Source: Kryptolebias marmoratus (lineage: Eukaryota; Chordata; Actinopteri; Cyprinodontiformes; Rivulidae). Taken from it: a DNA stretch of 64,000 bases. The position numbers and the translations under genes are program-made. This document shows, piece after piece, positions 24,400 to 35,140 of the stretch (position 1 is its first letter; each line of letters starts with the position of its first letter). The notes below the pieces were generated by a model, which was given only the letters and a program-made list of their open reading frames with translations, did no database searches and had not been told where the DNA came from. Location of the stretch: positions 18,955,870 through 19,019,869 of the forward strand of contig NC_051431.1 of assembly GCF_001649575.2 (NCBI RefSeq). Direction: 5' to 3'.

Positions 24400-26254
24400 C
24401 TGAGCAACAAGAAAATAGGAGTGTATTTATAGCCACTAAGTAAAAGCAATCTTTTTGTACACATAAATGATCTTTTTATTGTCTTTCTGATCAATAAAAA
24501 GAATGTATATCGAATAACCACAGGAAATGTAACAATACACACCTTGTTAACAAATGTTTAGTCTGGAGAGTAAAATATTGTATCTATTCAAATGTGACCG
24601 TCAAACATTTGATCTAAAGTCATTTTTATGTTGTGTGTTTTAGCTTTTATTGAAGAAAGAAATAACCAATATAACACCAATTTAACAAATAAAATAAATT
24701 TGATCTGCAAGTGTTTTGGTCAAGTATAAAGTGTGAGAAGAACTCGACCAGTTAACAGAGAAAAATGTGGCCAGTTTTATATCTGTAATAAACAAGAATG
24801 GGTGTCACTGTTTCCCTACTATGAACACATACGATGTTTCTCAGCCTGAAGAGCCTAGGATCTCTCCAATCTTGTTAATTTATGACAATTTGCAAGAGAT
24901 AGATTTGGTTTTAAAAAGGCTATGTTTTAACCCACATCATGCCACTCAGTTTTACTCAAGTAGAAACTTTTAGACCCATTTCAAATTTGACTGAGAAGGA
25001 GGTTAAAAATGGAAAAAGCTACCACTGTTCAGATTTTTAAACGTGTTCTTTATGCTGGGTAAGGAGGCTCCCATTTGTGCAGATCAAGGCAAGCACTCAC
25101 GTTTCCTGAACCGTCTCTTGAGCTCTCCTTTTTTTTTTTTTTCTGCTTATCAGAAATCTTGATGGTGGTCTGAGAGCAGCAGTTACTGGAGCTCTCAGGC
25201 TGAGCTGCTACTACAACAAGCTTAAACAGTAAATGGATGACTCTCCCCCAATCTCAGGTTTATTTTGAATGAGAGGCAATTAAAGCTCAGCCTGTGGTCC
25301 AGTGATTCTATTAGGAGGTTTTCTTTCCCCTCTCCCCCTTTTACACTCTCAGACACACAGTTTTCTTAAACCAGGTCCTTTTTTACTCATTAAAGTTTTT
25401 GTCTATAACTCGGTCAGTTTTACAGATCTTCTTTTTCTTTCGGCTGTTCCCTTTCAGGGTTCACCACAGCAAGTCATTCTCCTAGTCCGGTTGCCTTGTT
25501 TTGCTTTCCTCATGCTTTTTTATGCAGTCCCTCCATCATTTCTAATTTTTTGCTTTCCCTGTCTTTTTCTTTCGCCACCCCCTACTTCCCCCAAACTCTC
25601 TTTGTCACTGGAGCCTACTAAACCTGGATATCCCAAATATTGACCTTTCATTTGTCTCAAATTTCTGCCACTCAAACTTCTCAACATGCTTTTGAGTGTG
25701 TGTGTGTGGATTCGTGGTGATTTCCATCTGGTTCTACTTTCTCGAGGCGTATTGGTGTGGTTTTTGTGGCGACTGACTGAGTGCACCCCTTCTGCTGTGT
25801 GTATAAGTCTAACCAACATTTCTGAACTTTGAAAAAGGTGTGTTCAGTCAGTTCATGACTTCGATAATTGTACTTATTTACATCTTAAGGAGCAACGTGT
25901 CAAAATGTGTTTTTACATTTCACCTCATGCTTGTCAGCCAGCCCTTCTCTCTCAACTTGACTGTTTTAAATGGTACAAACGATGCTGGTGAGAGGGAAAG
26001 AATAAGTCTCTTTTTGAGGAGACAGGAGAAGAATATAAACTGTTTCAGACATTTCAAGATGTACGACGTGTGTATGTTTTTAGAAGCAAGACCCAAGAGA
26101 CCTTGTGTGGCATCTTTCTTGTAACTTGACCTGAATTTGTCAGTTTTGGGAAAAAACTGAAGACAGAGAACAAATTGGATGAAGAATGAATACAAAGTAA
26201 ATGAAACAGAACAGGAAAACAGTCAGGTTGCTGATAGTAAGATGGATGTTTTAC
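24400..26254 (-). other. ptx3: ptx3 intron 3
   Basis: About 1.9 kb of AT-rich intron with a poly-T tract near 25129-25141 and a short GT run near 25697-25708. I see no other feature. Confidence 0.7.
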
Positions 26255-26688
26255 CTGAAGGTAGGGAATTTTGCCTTGAGTACTTCAGTTCTTCTAGTTC
26301 ATCCTTCACCCCCTGCAGTGCAGCCAGCAGCCCATGGGAAACATCCTCTCCTGACGTCACCTCTTGTTCACTGTGGCCTGCCACTTCATCTGTTTTGAGC
26401 TGAAATCCAAGCTTGGTGTTCATCCCCATCCCAGCTCCGGAGCTGCTGAGGCAGCTGCTCTCCATCTTGGAGAGCCGGGATGCTTGTCTTTGTGCCGCGG
26501 TGAGAAGCTGCTGCAGCGTGTCCTCCAGGTGGTTGGCATTCCCAGCAGATTTACCAGCAGCAGAGGTCAGATCACCAGGTTTGAGCTGCTCCAGAGTTTC
26601 TCTGAGATGAGCCTCTATCTGCAAGCCCATCTGTCTTCCTGCTGTCTCCACTGCAACCCCACAGGACCCATCATACTGGGCTACAAAC
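26255..26688 (-). CDS. ptx3: ptx3 exon 3: helical N-terminal region (residues 101-244)
   Basis: One hundred and forty-four full codons between CTTTTGTCAG and CAG|GTAAAA, joining in phase at both ends. The residues are largely helix-forming (for example LRETLEQLKPGDL, LEDTLQQLLTAAQRQASRL and LLAALQGVKDELEELKYSR), as expected for the coiled-coil region that oligomerises long pentraxins. Two Cys residues (SCG near 108-110 and SSC near 178-180) could form interchain bonds. This region is much longer than the corresponding part of mammalian PTX3. Conservation is low, so its assignment rests on splice phase, position and composition. Confidence 0.85.
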
Positions 26689-26781
26689 CTGACAAAAGAC
26701 CAGTCCAAAAAGATTTATAACTTTACGAAGGGAGACCTTTAATCCTCTGCTTTAATAGCTGCGTTTAGCAACAGAGTCCTG

Positions 26782-26796
26782 CCTAAAACCACTTTT
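26782..26796. repeat. L1 target-site duplication, 3' copy
   Basis: CCTAAAACCACTTTT, identical to 32292-32306 on the other side of the element. The element's oligo-A tail (T run on the plus strand) follows directly. Confidence 0.92.
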
Positions 26797-27075
26797 TTTT
26801 TTTTCCAAAATGTCTTTATTAGAATTTTAACAGTTAAGACAAACCGCTTGAACGTTTAACAAAAAAAAAAAAAAAATGCCAGTATTAATAGTAGTTTGGT
26901 TCAAGTCACAATGAAATACACAACACAAAACAAAAACAACAACATGTCTCTCACATTCTTAGTTCCAATGTAACCCTTCGCATAATCTACACCTCATCCG
27001 TGTACTGAGATATTTACTTCAGCAGTGTATGTCCTTTAATAGAATTGTCTTTGGGAACTGCAGTGAACCTAGTCT

Positions 27076-30000
27076 TCAGTCATTTGCGCCGTCCTCCTCG
27101 AAGTTCAGATGTTGGACATACCTAATAAAGGGATTCCATATGAATTCAAACATATTCTGTTTACCCTTTAATACATATGTAATCTTTTCCAGAGGGAGGG
27201 TAGATGTCATCTGCTGTAACCACAGGTTTATAGTTGGTCTATGGGTCTTCCCCCAGGAAAGTGATATACATCTTTTTGCATTAAGCAGACCTAAGTTTAT
27301 AAAAGTTTGTTCGTTTTTAGTATAGTTATGTCTTACTGGGCATAGTCCAAACACAAACAGCTTCGGATCCATAATTATTTGTTTGGAAATTATTTTCTCA
27401 ATTGCATCTTTTACCTCTTTCCAAAACATTATAATACTCCTACAGTACCACACACAATGAATCCAAGTTCCTCTATCCCCTGTACACTTTGGACATACAT
27501 CAGATATTTCCCCATTATATCTGTTGAGGTCCACTGGTGTTATATAAACCCGCATTAACCATTTAAATTGGATCATTTTAAGCGCAGTGTTGATAGAGCT
27601 GGTATGGGCCCGTTTGCATGCTGTTTGCCACTCTTCCTCAGATAACTCCAGCTGTAAATCGTCCTTCCAAGCTTTAAGTCTGTCATGAGATCCCTCAGAT
27701 ACATGCAACATCAGTGAATGATAAAACTCTGATATAATGCCTGCCTTTAAACTATCCCCTGTTAACATTTTTTCTAAAGCTGATTTGGCAGGTTTAGCCA
27801 CCACATTATTCTGACTCGTTCTTATGAAATTTCTGAGTTGAAGGTATTTAAAGAAATGTTTCTTATCTAGGTGGAATTTTTGTTGCAGATCTTGAAAACT
27901 CATTAGTATGTCTGAATCTGATACATAAAGATCCCGAATCATCTGGAGTCCTTTGTTTTTCCATGCTTTAAAGGTTAAGTCAGCTCTGCCGGGTACAAAA
28001 AATTGGTTACCCCACACTGGGCTGAACAGAGACAAACAGTGTGGCTCATTAAAAATTTTTTTTACATCTCTCCACACGCCTATCATGTTTTTAAGGAATG
28101 GATTTTTAGAATGTTTCAAAAGCTTTGATATTGAATCTGAATAGAAGTATGAAGGGAGAGTCACTTTTAAATCCTGAGTCTCCATGTCAACCCAGTGCGG
28201 CGATTGATCACTGTAATAAAACATCATAGATCTCAACTGCACAGCATAGTAATACAAATGAAAATTCGGGCAGTTCAAGCCTCCACGGTCATAAGGAAGA
28301 TATAGTAAAGACAAACGGAGTCTGGATTTCCTGTTGTTCCACAAAAAACGTAACATCTTCTTCTTTATTTGGGAGAAGAATTCAGGAGGAGGCGGGAGAG
28401 CAACATTCTGAAATACGTAAAGTAACTTGGGCAATATATTCATTTTTATTGTATTTATTCTCCCAATCATAGACATTGGTAAAGACATCCATCTTTCAAA
28501 TGAATTGTCTACTTCATTTAATATGAGATTGTAGTTGGTCGCAGCTACCCATTCCAGATCTGACGAGATGTGTATCCCCAAATATTTAAACTCTTTTACC
28601 ATCTTAAACTGTACTATACTTGATATTGGGTTAATTTTTTCATTTGCATTTAATAAAAGAATTGAAGATTTGGTTTTGTTTATCTTGTATCCAGATATCT
28701 CACTAAATGATTTAATTATTTCCAAAATAATTTGTATTGACTGATTTAGTTTTGATATGAAAAGGATCACATCGTCCGCGAACAAGGAAATCCTATGTTC
28801 TGTAGGTCCGACAGTGATTCCACTTAGATGTGGGTGTGAGCGAATGGCAATAGCAAATGGCTCTATTGCCAGAGTGAATAATAAAGGCGACAATGGGCAA
28901 CCCTGTCTGCAGCCCCTATTGATTTTTATCGATCTAGATATATTCTTGTTAGTTATTATCTCAGCTGAGGGATTGTTGTATAATATTTTCACCCATTTTA
29001 CAAAATTATTACGACAGTCAAATTTTTCCATAACTTGAAAAAGATATTCCCAGTGAACCCTATCAAAAGCCTTTTCGGCATCTAGTGATAGAAGAGCTGA
29101 ATCTGAGGTACCTCTATTATAATGAATTATGTTTAGTACTCGCCTCACATTATGAAATCCCTGCCTCCCCGAAATGAATCCATTTTGATCTCGATCAATT
29201 GATTTTGGGAGCACCTTTTGTAAACGTCGTGCTAGCAGCTTGGAAATTATTTTTAGATCTGAGTTTAGTAAACTAATGGGCCTAAAATTCTCACATTTGT
29301 TTGGAGATCTGCCCGGCTTTGGCAAAAGGATAACCATGGCAGCGTTCATTGAGGGGGGGAAATAGTTTGAATGGAAAACTTCTTGAAACATATCTAATAG
29401 TGGGGTCAAAAGTCTATCTTTAAACGTTTTATATAAATCTATTGGGAGACCATCTGGTCCTGCTCTTTTCCCTGATTTCATATCGTTAATGGCTTGCCCT
29501 AGCTCTTCTTTCGTTATTTCTAGATCCAAGTTTTCCTTGTCTTCCTCTGAAAATTTTGGTATATTTAAATTTGTTAGGAATTGATTTATGTCTTCCGATT
29601 TAATGCTTGTTTGTGCCTTATACAATTCTTCGTAGTAGTTCTTAAAGGCTACATTAATTTCTTGAGGATCCTGTAAAATTTGTCCATTTGCTATAATAGA
29701 TGTAATTGGTTGTTTAGTTTCTAATTGTTTTATTTGCCATGCCAGTAACTTGCCTGCTTTATTGCCCTGTTCATAAAATGTTTGCCTGAGTCGCAACAAA
29801 CTTGATGCCGCCCTTGAGGCTGAGTATTTGTCATATTCTGCTCTCAAAGCCACTAGTTCATTTTCTAATTGTTTATCTCCTCTATTTACTTTAGCTTGGA
29901 TTAACCTTATTTTATCTTCCAATTGTGTCCGAGTTTTTTCAGTTTGTTTCGTTTTAGACGCTGTGTAACTAATAATGTGACCTCTGATATAGGCCTTAAA

Positions 30001-30867
30001 AGCTTCCCATTTTGTGCATGCTGTCGTTTCTGTAGTATTAAGTTGAAAAAATTTGTCTATTTGTTTCCCTAAGTATTTCACAAAGTTTTCATCTTGTAAC
30101 CATTTATGTTGGAACTGCCATCTCGGTGGGTCTCTTTTTAATTGGTCATCTCTGTAAATCAAGCAACATGGGGCGTGGTCAGAAATTACAATGTTATCAT
30201 AGAAGCAATTTTGGATTCTAAACTGCAACTCTGTAGAAATTAAGAAGAAATCTATTCTGGAGTAGGTTTTGAAAGAACTTGAATAACAGGAGTATGTTTT
30301 GCTAGCTGGATTTTTCTCCCTCCATATGTCCATCAACTTCAGCTCCTTCATCATTCTATAAATTGCAGTTCTACAGTTGTTATGCGATTGATCAATTCCA
30401 GTTGATCTGTCCATGCTCGGGAGTAGTGTACAATTAAAGTCCCCCCCCATTATGTGGGATCCTTTAAACGTAGACAAAGTGAGGAGTAAATCATCGTAAA
30501 ATTTACTATCATCCACATTAGGGCCATATATATTAGTTAAAATTAAAGTTTCCGACATTAGGGAGCCTTGAAGTATTAGGTATCTTCCTCTTTTGTCTTT
30601 AATAACGTTTTCAATTTGCAATGGTACCGATTCATGTATTAGTGTCATAACTCCTCTAGAATGAGACGTGAACGGTGCTGTATATATATTGCCCCTCCAT
30701 CTCCTCCTTACTTTCAAATTATCTTCATCGAGAAGATGCGTTTCCTGGAGGAATACAATTTTAGACTCCATTTCTTTCAGTCTATTCATGACCTGTTTGA
30801 CTTTTTGAAGGCGTTGGAGCCCTCTGCAGTTCCATGAAATAAAGTTACATTTTACAATTTGAGACAT
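27076..30867 (-). CDS. L1 ORF2: endonuclease-reverse transcriptase (1263 aa)
   Basis: This encodes the enzyme that nicks target DNA and copies the element RNA in place. The N-terminal apurinic-type endonuclease shows SWNCRG (11-16), QETH (41-44), YGPN (114-117), GGDFNC (141-146) and SDHAP (229-233), so its catalytic residues appear present. The reverse transcriptase spans roughly 505-770, with LPKPGR (515-520), FRPISLLN (528-535), [25 protein letters not shown] and the active site FADD (696-699). A C-terminal Cys/His cluster starts CPKC at 1125 and continues through HC and C. There is no stop or frameshift over 1263 codons, which argues for recent insertion and possible activity. The start is the first Met of the open frame and lies just before the endonuclease domain. 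Confidence 0.95.
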   Translation of the reverse strand: MSQIVKCNFISWNCRGLQRLQKVKQVMNRLKEMESKIVFLQETHLLDEDNLKVRRRWRGNIYTAPFTSHSRGVMTLIHESVPLQIENVIKDKRGRYLILQGSLMSETLILTNIYGPNVDDSKFYDDLLLTLSTFKGSHIMGGDFNCTLLPSMDRSTGIDQSHNNCRTAIYRMMKELKLMDIWREKNPASKTYSCYSSSFKTYSRIDFFLISTELQFRIQNCFYDNIVISDHAPCCLIYRDDQLKRDPPRWQFQHKWLQDENFVKYLGKQIDKFFQLNTTETTACTKWEAFKAYIRGHIISYTASKTKQTEKTRTQLEDKIRLIQAKVNRGDKQLENELVALRAEYDKYSASRAASSLLRLRQTFYEQGNKAGKLLAWQIKQLETKQPITSIIANGQILQDPQEINVAFKNYYEELYKAQTSIKSEDINQFLTNLNIPKFSEEDKENLDLEITKEELGQAINDMKSGKRAGPDGLPIDLYKTFKDRLLTPLLDMFQEVFHSNYFPPSMNAAMVILLPKPGRSPNKCENFRPISLLNSDLKIISKLLARRLQKVLPKSIDRDQNGFISGRQGFHNVRRVLNIIHYNRGTSDSALLSLDAEKAFDRVHWEYLFQVMEKFDCRNNFVKWVKILYNNPSAEIITNKNISRSIKINRGCRQGCPLSPLLFTLAIEPFAIAIRSHPHLSGITVGPTEHRISLFADDVILFISKLNQSIQIILEIIKSFSEISGYKINKTKSSILLLNANEKINPISSIVQFKMVKEFKYLGIHISSDLEWVAATNYNLILNEVDNSFERWMSLPMSMIGRINTIKMNILPKLLYVFQNVALPPPPEFFSQIKKKMLRFLWNNRKSRLRLSLLYLPYDRGGLNCPNFHLYYYAVQLRSMMFYYSDQSPHWVDMETQDLKVTLPSYFYSDSISKLLKHSKNPFLKNMIGVWRDVKKIFNEPHCLSLFSPVWGNQFFVPGRADLTFKAWKNKGLQMIRDLYVSDSDILMSFQDLQQKFHLDKKHFFKYLQLRNFIRTSQNNVVAKPAKSALEKMLTGDSLKAGIISEFYHSLMLHVSEGSHDRLKAWKDDLQLELSEEEWQTACKRAHTSSINTALKMIQFKWLMRVYITPVDLNRYNGEISDVCPKCTGDRGTWIHCVWYCRSIIMFWKEVKDAIEKIISKQIIMDPKLFVFGLCPVRHNYTKNEQTFINLGLLNAKRCISLSWGKTHRPTINLWLQQMTSTLPLEKITYVLKGKQNMFEFIWNPFIRYVQHLNFEEDGAND

Positions 30868-31285
30868 ACATCAGCAAAAGTAGTGGGATGTTTAGCATTG
30901 TAAAAATGTGAGACACAACAAAACCGGATGATAGAACATACATCCAACATAGAGAACATAGAAAACATAACCCCCTCCCCACCTCCAAATCCCTTCCCCA
31001 AACAGGTGGGGCCCCGCCCACATCCATTGTGACTCCCGTTATTGCCACTAGCCAATCCACAAGTACTGAGGATCAGCTGAACCACGTTTAGCTTATTCTG
31101 CAAAAAAGTGCTTCCGCTGCTGCTAGACACAATAAAGATTCCTGCACACTAATATTGAATAGCATTTTAAGTTACTCTTCACATTTAAATGCTTATTGAT
31201 ACCTAAGTTAGGAACCCAAATATGCAGCATATTAGAGACATAAACATGTAACAGACCTAATTAAGTTCGCATACCGTCTGAGGCA

Positions 31286-32173
31286 TTACTTAGTGCTTTG
31301 TGCGTCTGGAGCCCTCTGGAGTTTTTTGATAAACTCACTTGCTTCTGCTGGTGTTTTGAATGCCAGTGTCTCGTTTTCGTAAGTCACTAGGAGCGTTGCC
31401 GGGTGAGTTATTCCATTGCGGATGTTCAGATTGCGCAGCACCTCCCGGATCGAGTCAAACTTTTTCCTCCGTTGGTGGAGCTCGGTGGCCAGGTCGGGGT
31501 AGAAGCGGATCCGTTGATCTTTATAGAAGATATCCTTTTTTTCCCGTGCTACACGGATGACGGCTTGTTTCTCTCGGAAGTTAAGAAACTTCATTATCAA
31601 GGCTCTGGGTCGGGAGGCGCCGTCCTTTCTCGGGCCTAATCTGTGCGCTCTTTCCAAGCTCAGAGAGGTCTGCAGCTTCTCACTCCCCAGTGCTTCGGGT
31701 ATCCACTTTTCCAAAAAAGCACATAAATCTGAACCCTCTGCCCCTTCTGGCAAGTTTACTAGCCTTAAGTTATTCAAGCGAGACCTTGTTTCCAAGTCAA
31801 TGAGTTTATCTTCCATCGACTTATTTTTAGCCTGTAGGGCGCTCACGCTAGCATGTAGGTTAGCCACTCCGTCTTCCGCGGAGGAAATACGGTCCTCTGC
31901 TCGCGACATACGTTCATTATAGTCTTTCATCTCCTGTTTCATATCTTGCAGTGTCACCAGCAGACCATCGAGTTTTGAGGAGAACTCGCTTTTCAATGAA
32001 TCGAGCGTGCCCAAAATTTGGTCAGACTTACTATTTTCTGAGTCACTCCTTTCTTCTTGCTCGTCCATGTTTTTGTTGGTTTTGCGAGCTTCACCACGGA
32101 GGTTGTGGCCGAAAAGCTTCGTTTGCTTGGTTGCCTCTCTTTTCCCTTTGAGCTGTTTAGTCGAGTTAGGCAT
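31286..32173 (-). CDS. L1 ORF1: RNA-binding chaperone protein (295 aa)
   Basis: This is the nucleic-acid-binding partner of ORF2, which coats element RNA as a trimer in the L1 family. A basic N-terminus (about 1-35) is followed by a heptad-like coiled coil (about 50-130, LDSLKSEFSSKLDGLLVTLQ onward). An RRM-type core (about 133-230) contains LRLVNLPEGAEG and ERAHRLGPRKDG, and the C-terminal domain contains FYPDLATELHQRRKKFD and ITHPATLLV. These are the classical L1 ORF1 (Transposase_22) landmarks. The frame is open and starts MPNSTKQ about 118 bp after the element's 5' end. Confidence 0.92.
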   Translation of the reverse strand: MPNSTKQLKGKREATKQTKLFGHNLRGEARKTNKNMDEQEERSDSENSKSDQILGTLDSLKSEFSSKLDGLLVTLQDMKQEMKDYNERMSRAEDRISSAEDGVANLHASVSALQAKNKSMEDKLIDLETRSRLNNLRLVNLPEGAEGSDLCAFLEKWIPEALGSEKLQTSLSLERAHRLGPRKDGASRPRALIMKFLNFREKQAVIRVAREKKDIFYKDQRIRFYPDLATELHQRRKKFDSIREVLRNLNIRNGITHPATLLVTYENETLAFKTPAEASEFIKKLQRAPDAQSTK

Positions 32174-32291
32174 TATATCCTTTTCCTTACATAAATTTTT
32201 CGTGGACAGCTGCTATTTTCCCCTATTAAGAGCAGCAAGCAGCGGAGCGAAGTTCTGCACGTCTTCTTACGTGGCCGCCATAACCGGAAGT
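32174..32291 (-). promoter_or_regulatory. L1 5' UTR / internal promoter
   Basis: On the element strand the 5' end reads ACTTCCGGTTATGGCGGCCA. This combines an ETS-type site (complement of ACCGGAAGT, 32283-32291) with a YY1-core-like ATGGCGGC (32274-32281). In mammalian L1 a YY1 site near +13 positions transcription initiation. A parallel role here is inference. Confidence 0.5.
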
Positions 32292-32306
32292 CCTAAAACC
32301 ACTTTT
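32292..32306. repeat. L1 target-site duplication, 5' copy
   Basis: CCTAAAACCACTTTT, a perfect match to 26782-26796. The cut is after a T tract (TTTT|AC), which fits L1 endonuclease preference. Confidence 0.92.
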
Positions 32307-32544
32307 ACTACTGTTTAAACTGACCTGAATGCATTTAAGAAGCTTTTGAACAGAAGTAAAAGTACTTTAAAACTTTCTTTTAGTAATTGATCAATGCAAT
32401 AAATTGCCGTTCAAACAATATAGTCAAAGAAAAAAGTTCTGCTACTCAGATGTAAATACTGTCTTGTTTTTTCAGACTATTTCTTTGTATCCAGTTGATG
32501 AAAACATGACTTGATTTCTTTCTATTACTTTTTGTTAAACCAAC

Positions 32545-32704
32545 CTGAGCATTTCATCGCGCAGTGACCCCAGCTCCACTTTGACAATATCACTGGTGTA
32601 CTGAAGCAGCATGTTCTCCCTCATCTGACTGTTCTCCAGCATGGAGAAGATTTTGTCCCATTTTGTCAGGTCTTGAGAACGGCAGGGTGCTGAGATCGGT
32701 GGGG
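32545..32704 (-). CDS. ptx3: ptx3 exon 2 (residues 48-99)
   Basis: Fifty-two full codons between TTTCCTGCAG and CAG|GTTGGT. The segment TKWDKIFSMLENSQMRENML is a strong match to the conserved N-terminal PTX3 motif and anchors the exon. A Cys in APCRS likely corresponds to one of the N-terminal disulphide cysteines. An AG 12 bases downstream (GATCTCAG) would also keep phase and remove four residues. The upstream acceptor has the better pyrimidine tract. In mammals this region and the next exon are a single exon. Here they are separated by the intron that holds the L1. Confidence 0.9.
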
Positions 32705-33756
32705 CTGCAGGAAAGGGCGATAAGAAGTTGCCGAGAGGAACATAAGTTAACATTCTCCACTGGAGAGCTAATTGGGGTAGACCGCAAAACCAACAACACC
32801 AAACTTTACCCTTACAGAGAGATATACAGACTTTTGTCTCACAGAGGTCAATAATTTACTCCTAAAGAGACCATTTAGATCTTCTAAAGAATGGTTCTTC
32901 TTTGGAACGGCTCAGTTTAGAGAAACACAGTTTAACCCTGACTGATTAACGAGCTAACAGCTAGTCCAAGTGGGAAATACCAAAGCAGATTTCTGTCATC
33001 TTGAAAACAACACAAATCTAAAAAAAACAACAAAACAAAACAAAAAAACCCTGTTTATTGAACACTATTTCACAAGCCTTTAGATTGCAGTCAGTTTTGT
33101 ATTACTTGGTTATTGGGGCACAAATATTATGATTTTCTTTCAAAAAATACTTCAGCCTACACCTGAAGTACTATATCTAGCTGCTGTTGCTGCTATTTCT
33201 GTTGCAATGAACCGTAGAGTTCTACTATATTAAAACAAACAAACCAAAAAAAATGTATAATGCAGAATTAACAGAGGTGTAAAGGTTAATGAAACAGTGT
33301 TTACTTGAATGGCTATGAAATTTCTGAGATTGGAGTTTCTTTAAAATGGCACCAATCCACTTTGGCCGTCAAGGGTTCAAGGTTCAAAGGTAACTTGAAT
33401 ATCCACAAGGAGCAATTAGGTTCCTAGCTGACAGTAGGACAGAGAACAAATAAACAACACACAAACAGAACACATTTAAATTGGTTTGTTTTGTAATGTG
33501 GCGGAGTGAATCTTCACTCTGATGGAAGCCTAATGAACTCTTTCCTCCCTTGATGATTCAAATCAACCAAGATTGATCTAACGTTTTTCAAAAACCTGAC
33601 TTTGTACAAATTGCTAAGGTCATGGAAGGAAGTCCCAACAATTGTTTTTACACACCTTCAAAATACTCTGCCGGCAATTTTTCCCTTTCACAGATAATAT
33701 GCCTCACCCGTTCAGCCATTAGCTTGTCATTCCTGTCGTAATTATACTATTTCTCC

Positions 33757-33793
33757 AAACTGAGGTCATTCAAAGAGCTGTCCACAACAGGTA
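33757..33793. repeat. Dispersed repeat family D, copy 2
   Basis: Same-orientation match to 3157-3192, about 30 kb away. Confidence 0.55.
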
Positions 33794-34528
33794 AACTATC
33801 GTTCATAAGCTTTTCAGATTTACCTTTTCTATTTACCTTTAATAAATGTAAAAAAAACAGTTTCCAATGGGTTAAGTGGCCTTTTACCAGATGCAACCAT
33901 AAATGTACAGTACATGCAAAGTAGTCCTTTTTTTAACATTTGCCAAATTAAAAACACAAGTAGAGTGCTGTAAATCCCATGGCAGAGAGGGTGGAAGTAG
34001 GTAGTTGGAGAGTGGGTAAAATGAAAAGCCCAGGTGGGAACAAATGAGGATGTCAAGTTGTTTGGAAAGAACATGAGAAGGAAACAGGACAATTTCCTTA
34101 AAAAACACACAAGCTCTGACAGCTGCTCTTCCTCTGAGAATATCTGGTTTTGTGTTGGGAATGAGGAGCGAGACAGAGGAAAGAAAGATGGCCAGGACCT
34201 GCTGGGAGTAGTGCGAAACGTGGTGGTGGGGTACAGGGGGGATAAAACAAAGCTGAGGGTTAAAACAACAAGGAGTGGGAATATCTGTATGTCCCACATG
34301 CTGTTCTGGTTAACGTTTGAGCCTCTGTTTATGCCTGCAGATCTGTTCCAGGGGAGGGTTCATTCAATGTACCCCCTTTGGTTCAACAATCCAGAAGAAC
34401 AGACGATAATTTATTGTATAACAAATGTTAATGAAAAAAGAGGAAATACAGTTAAAAATGACAGGTAGGAAATTTTTTACTCTAAGAAAACTGACATATA
34501 CAATATGCAAATTTCTGGAACATAGATT

Positions 34529-35140
34529 TTACTTCTTATTGTGGTGGAGGAGTTTGTGTGGCTGAATGATCATGGGATCTATGGTGTTGGGGGCAATTGC
34601 CCCCATTAGGGTCTCCCAAGGCAGATTGGTCCTAGGTGACAGGCCAGACATGGAGTGGTTTAAAACTAGCCTGGACAAAAGACAGCAAGAAACTTGTTGT
34701 CCCTCTACCCAAACACGTAGGGTGAGGGCGGCCGTCAAGCTGAAGAACTTGTCCTATCTGGCCTTGTTAGATGGTAGGACTCCAGAGGTAGCTGAAGGGT
34801 ACCAGAGGGCCAAGCGGGCTGCAGATGTGGCTGTGGCAAAGACTCAGGTGTGGGAGGAGTCTGATGAGGCCTTGGATAGAGACAATTGATTGGCTTCGAG
34901 AAGATTCTGGCAAACCATCAGGCGGCTTAGACAGGGAAAGCAGCGCTTTACTATGTTCACATCAACATTACTGCAGTGGAAGGAATACTTCAAGGACCTT
35001 CTTAATCCCACCAACACGTCTTCCATGGGGAAAGCTTGAGTCTGGGACTCTGGGGTGGGTCTGCCCATAACCGGGGCTAAGGTCGCTGGGGTAGTTAAAA
35101 AGCTCAGCGACGGCAATTTATCAGCTTCAATTATTACTAA
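34529..35140 (+). pseudogene. Degenerate LINE fragment
   Basis: Plus-strand reading gives pieces such as LKNLSYLALLDGRTPEVAEG and, in another frame, RFWQTIRRLRQGKQRFT followed by QWKEYFKDLLNPTNTSS. These are typical of the region between endonuclease and reverse transcriptase of a common fish LINE. Frame changes and a stop after EALDRDN show that it is dead. The 3' part (reverse transcriptase) is absent. Confidence 0.65.

Larger units (their letters stand above)
26797..32291 (-). mobile_element. Full-length L1-type non-LTR retrotransposon
   Basis: About 5.5 kb on the minus strand, the same strand as ptx3, within its second intron. In element order there is a short 5' UTR (about 118 bp) beginning ACTTCCGG, then ORF1 (32173-31286), a spacer of about 0.4 kb, ORF2 (30867-27076), and a 3' UTR of about 0.27 kb. 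AATAAA (26815-26820) lies about 10 bases before a terminal A-tract. Both frames are uninterrupted. The 15-bp flanking duplication is perfect. Two-ORF layout, an RRM-type ORF1 and an apurinic-type endonuclease place it in the L1 clade (fish L1/Tx1-like). Family naming would need a database. Confidence 0.93.

Noticed and set aside
23786..24403. Plus-strand frames opposite ptx3 exon 4
   Set aside because: They are shadows of the GC-rich pentraxin exon on the other strand.
31360..32318. Plus-strand frames across 31.4-32.3 kb
   Set aside because: Antisense of the L1 ORF1 coding sequence.
33829..34299. 156- and 137-codon minus-strand frames in ptx3 intron 1
   Set aside because: Composition is random-looking, the frames overlap each other, and no domain or splice context is visible.
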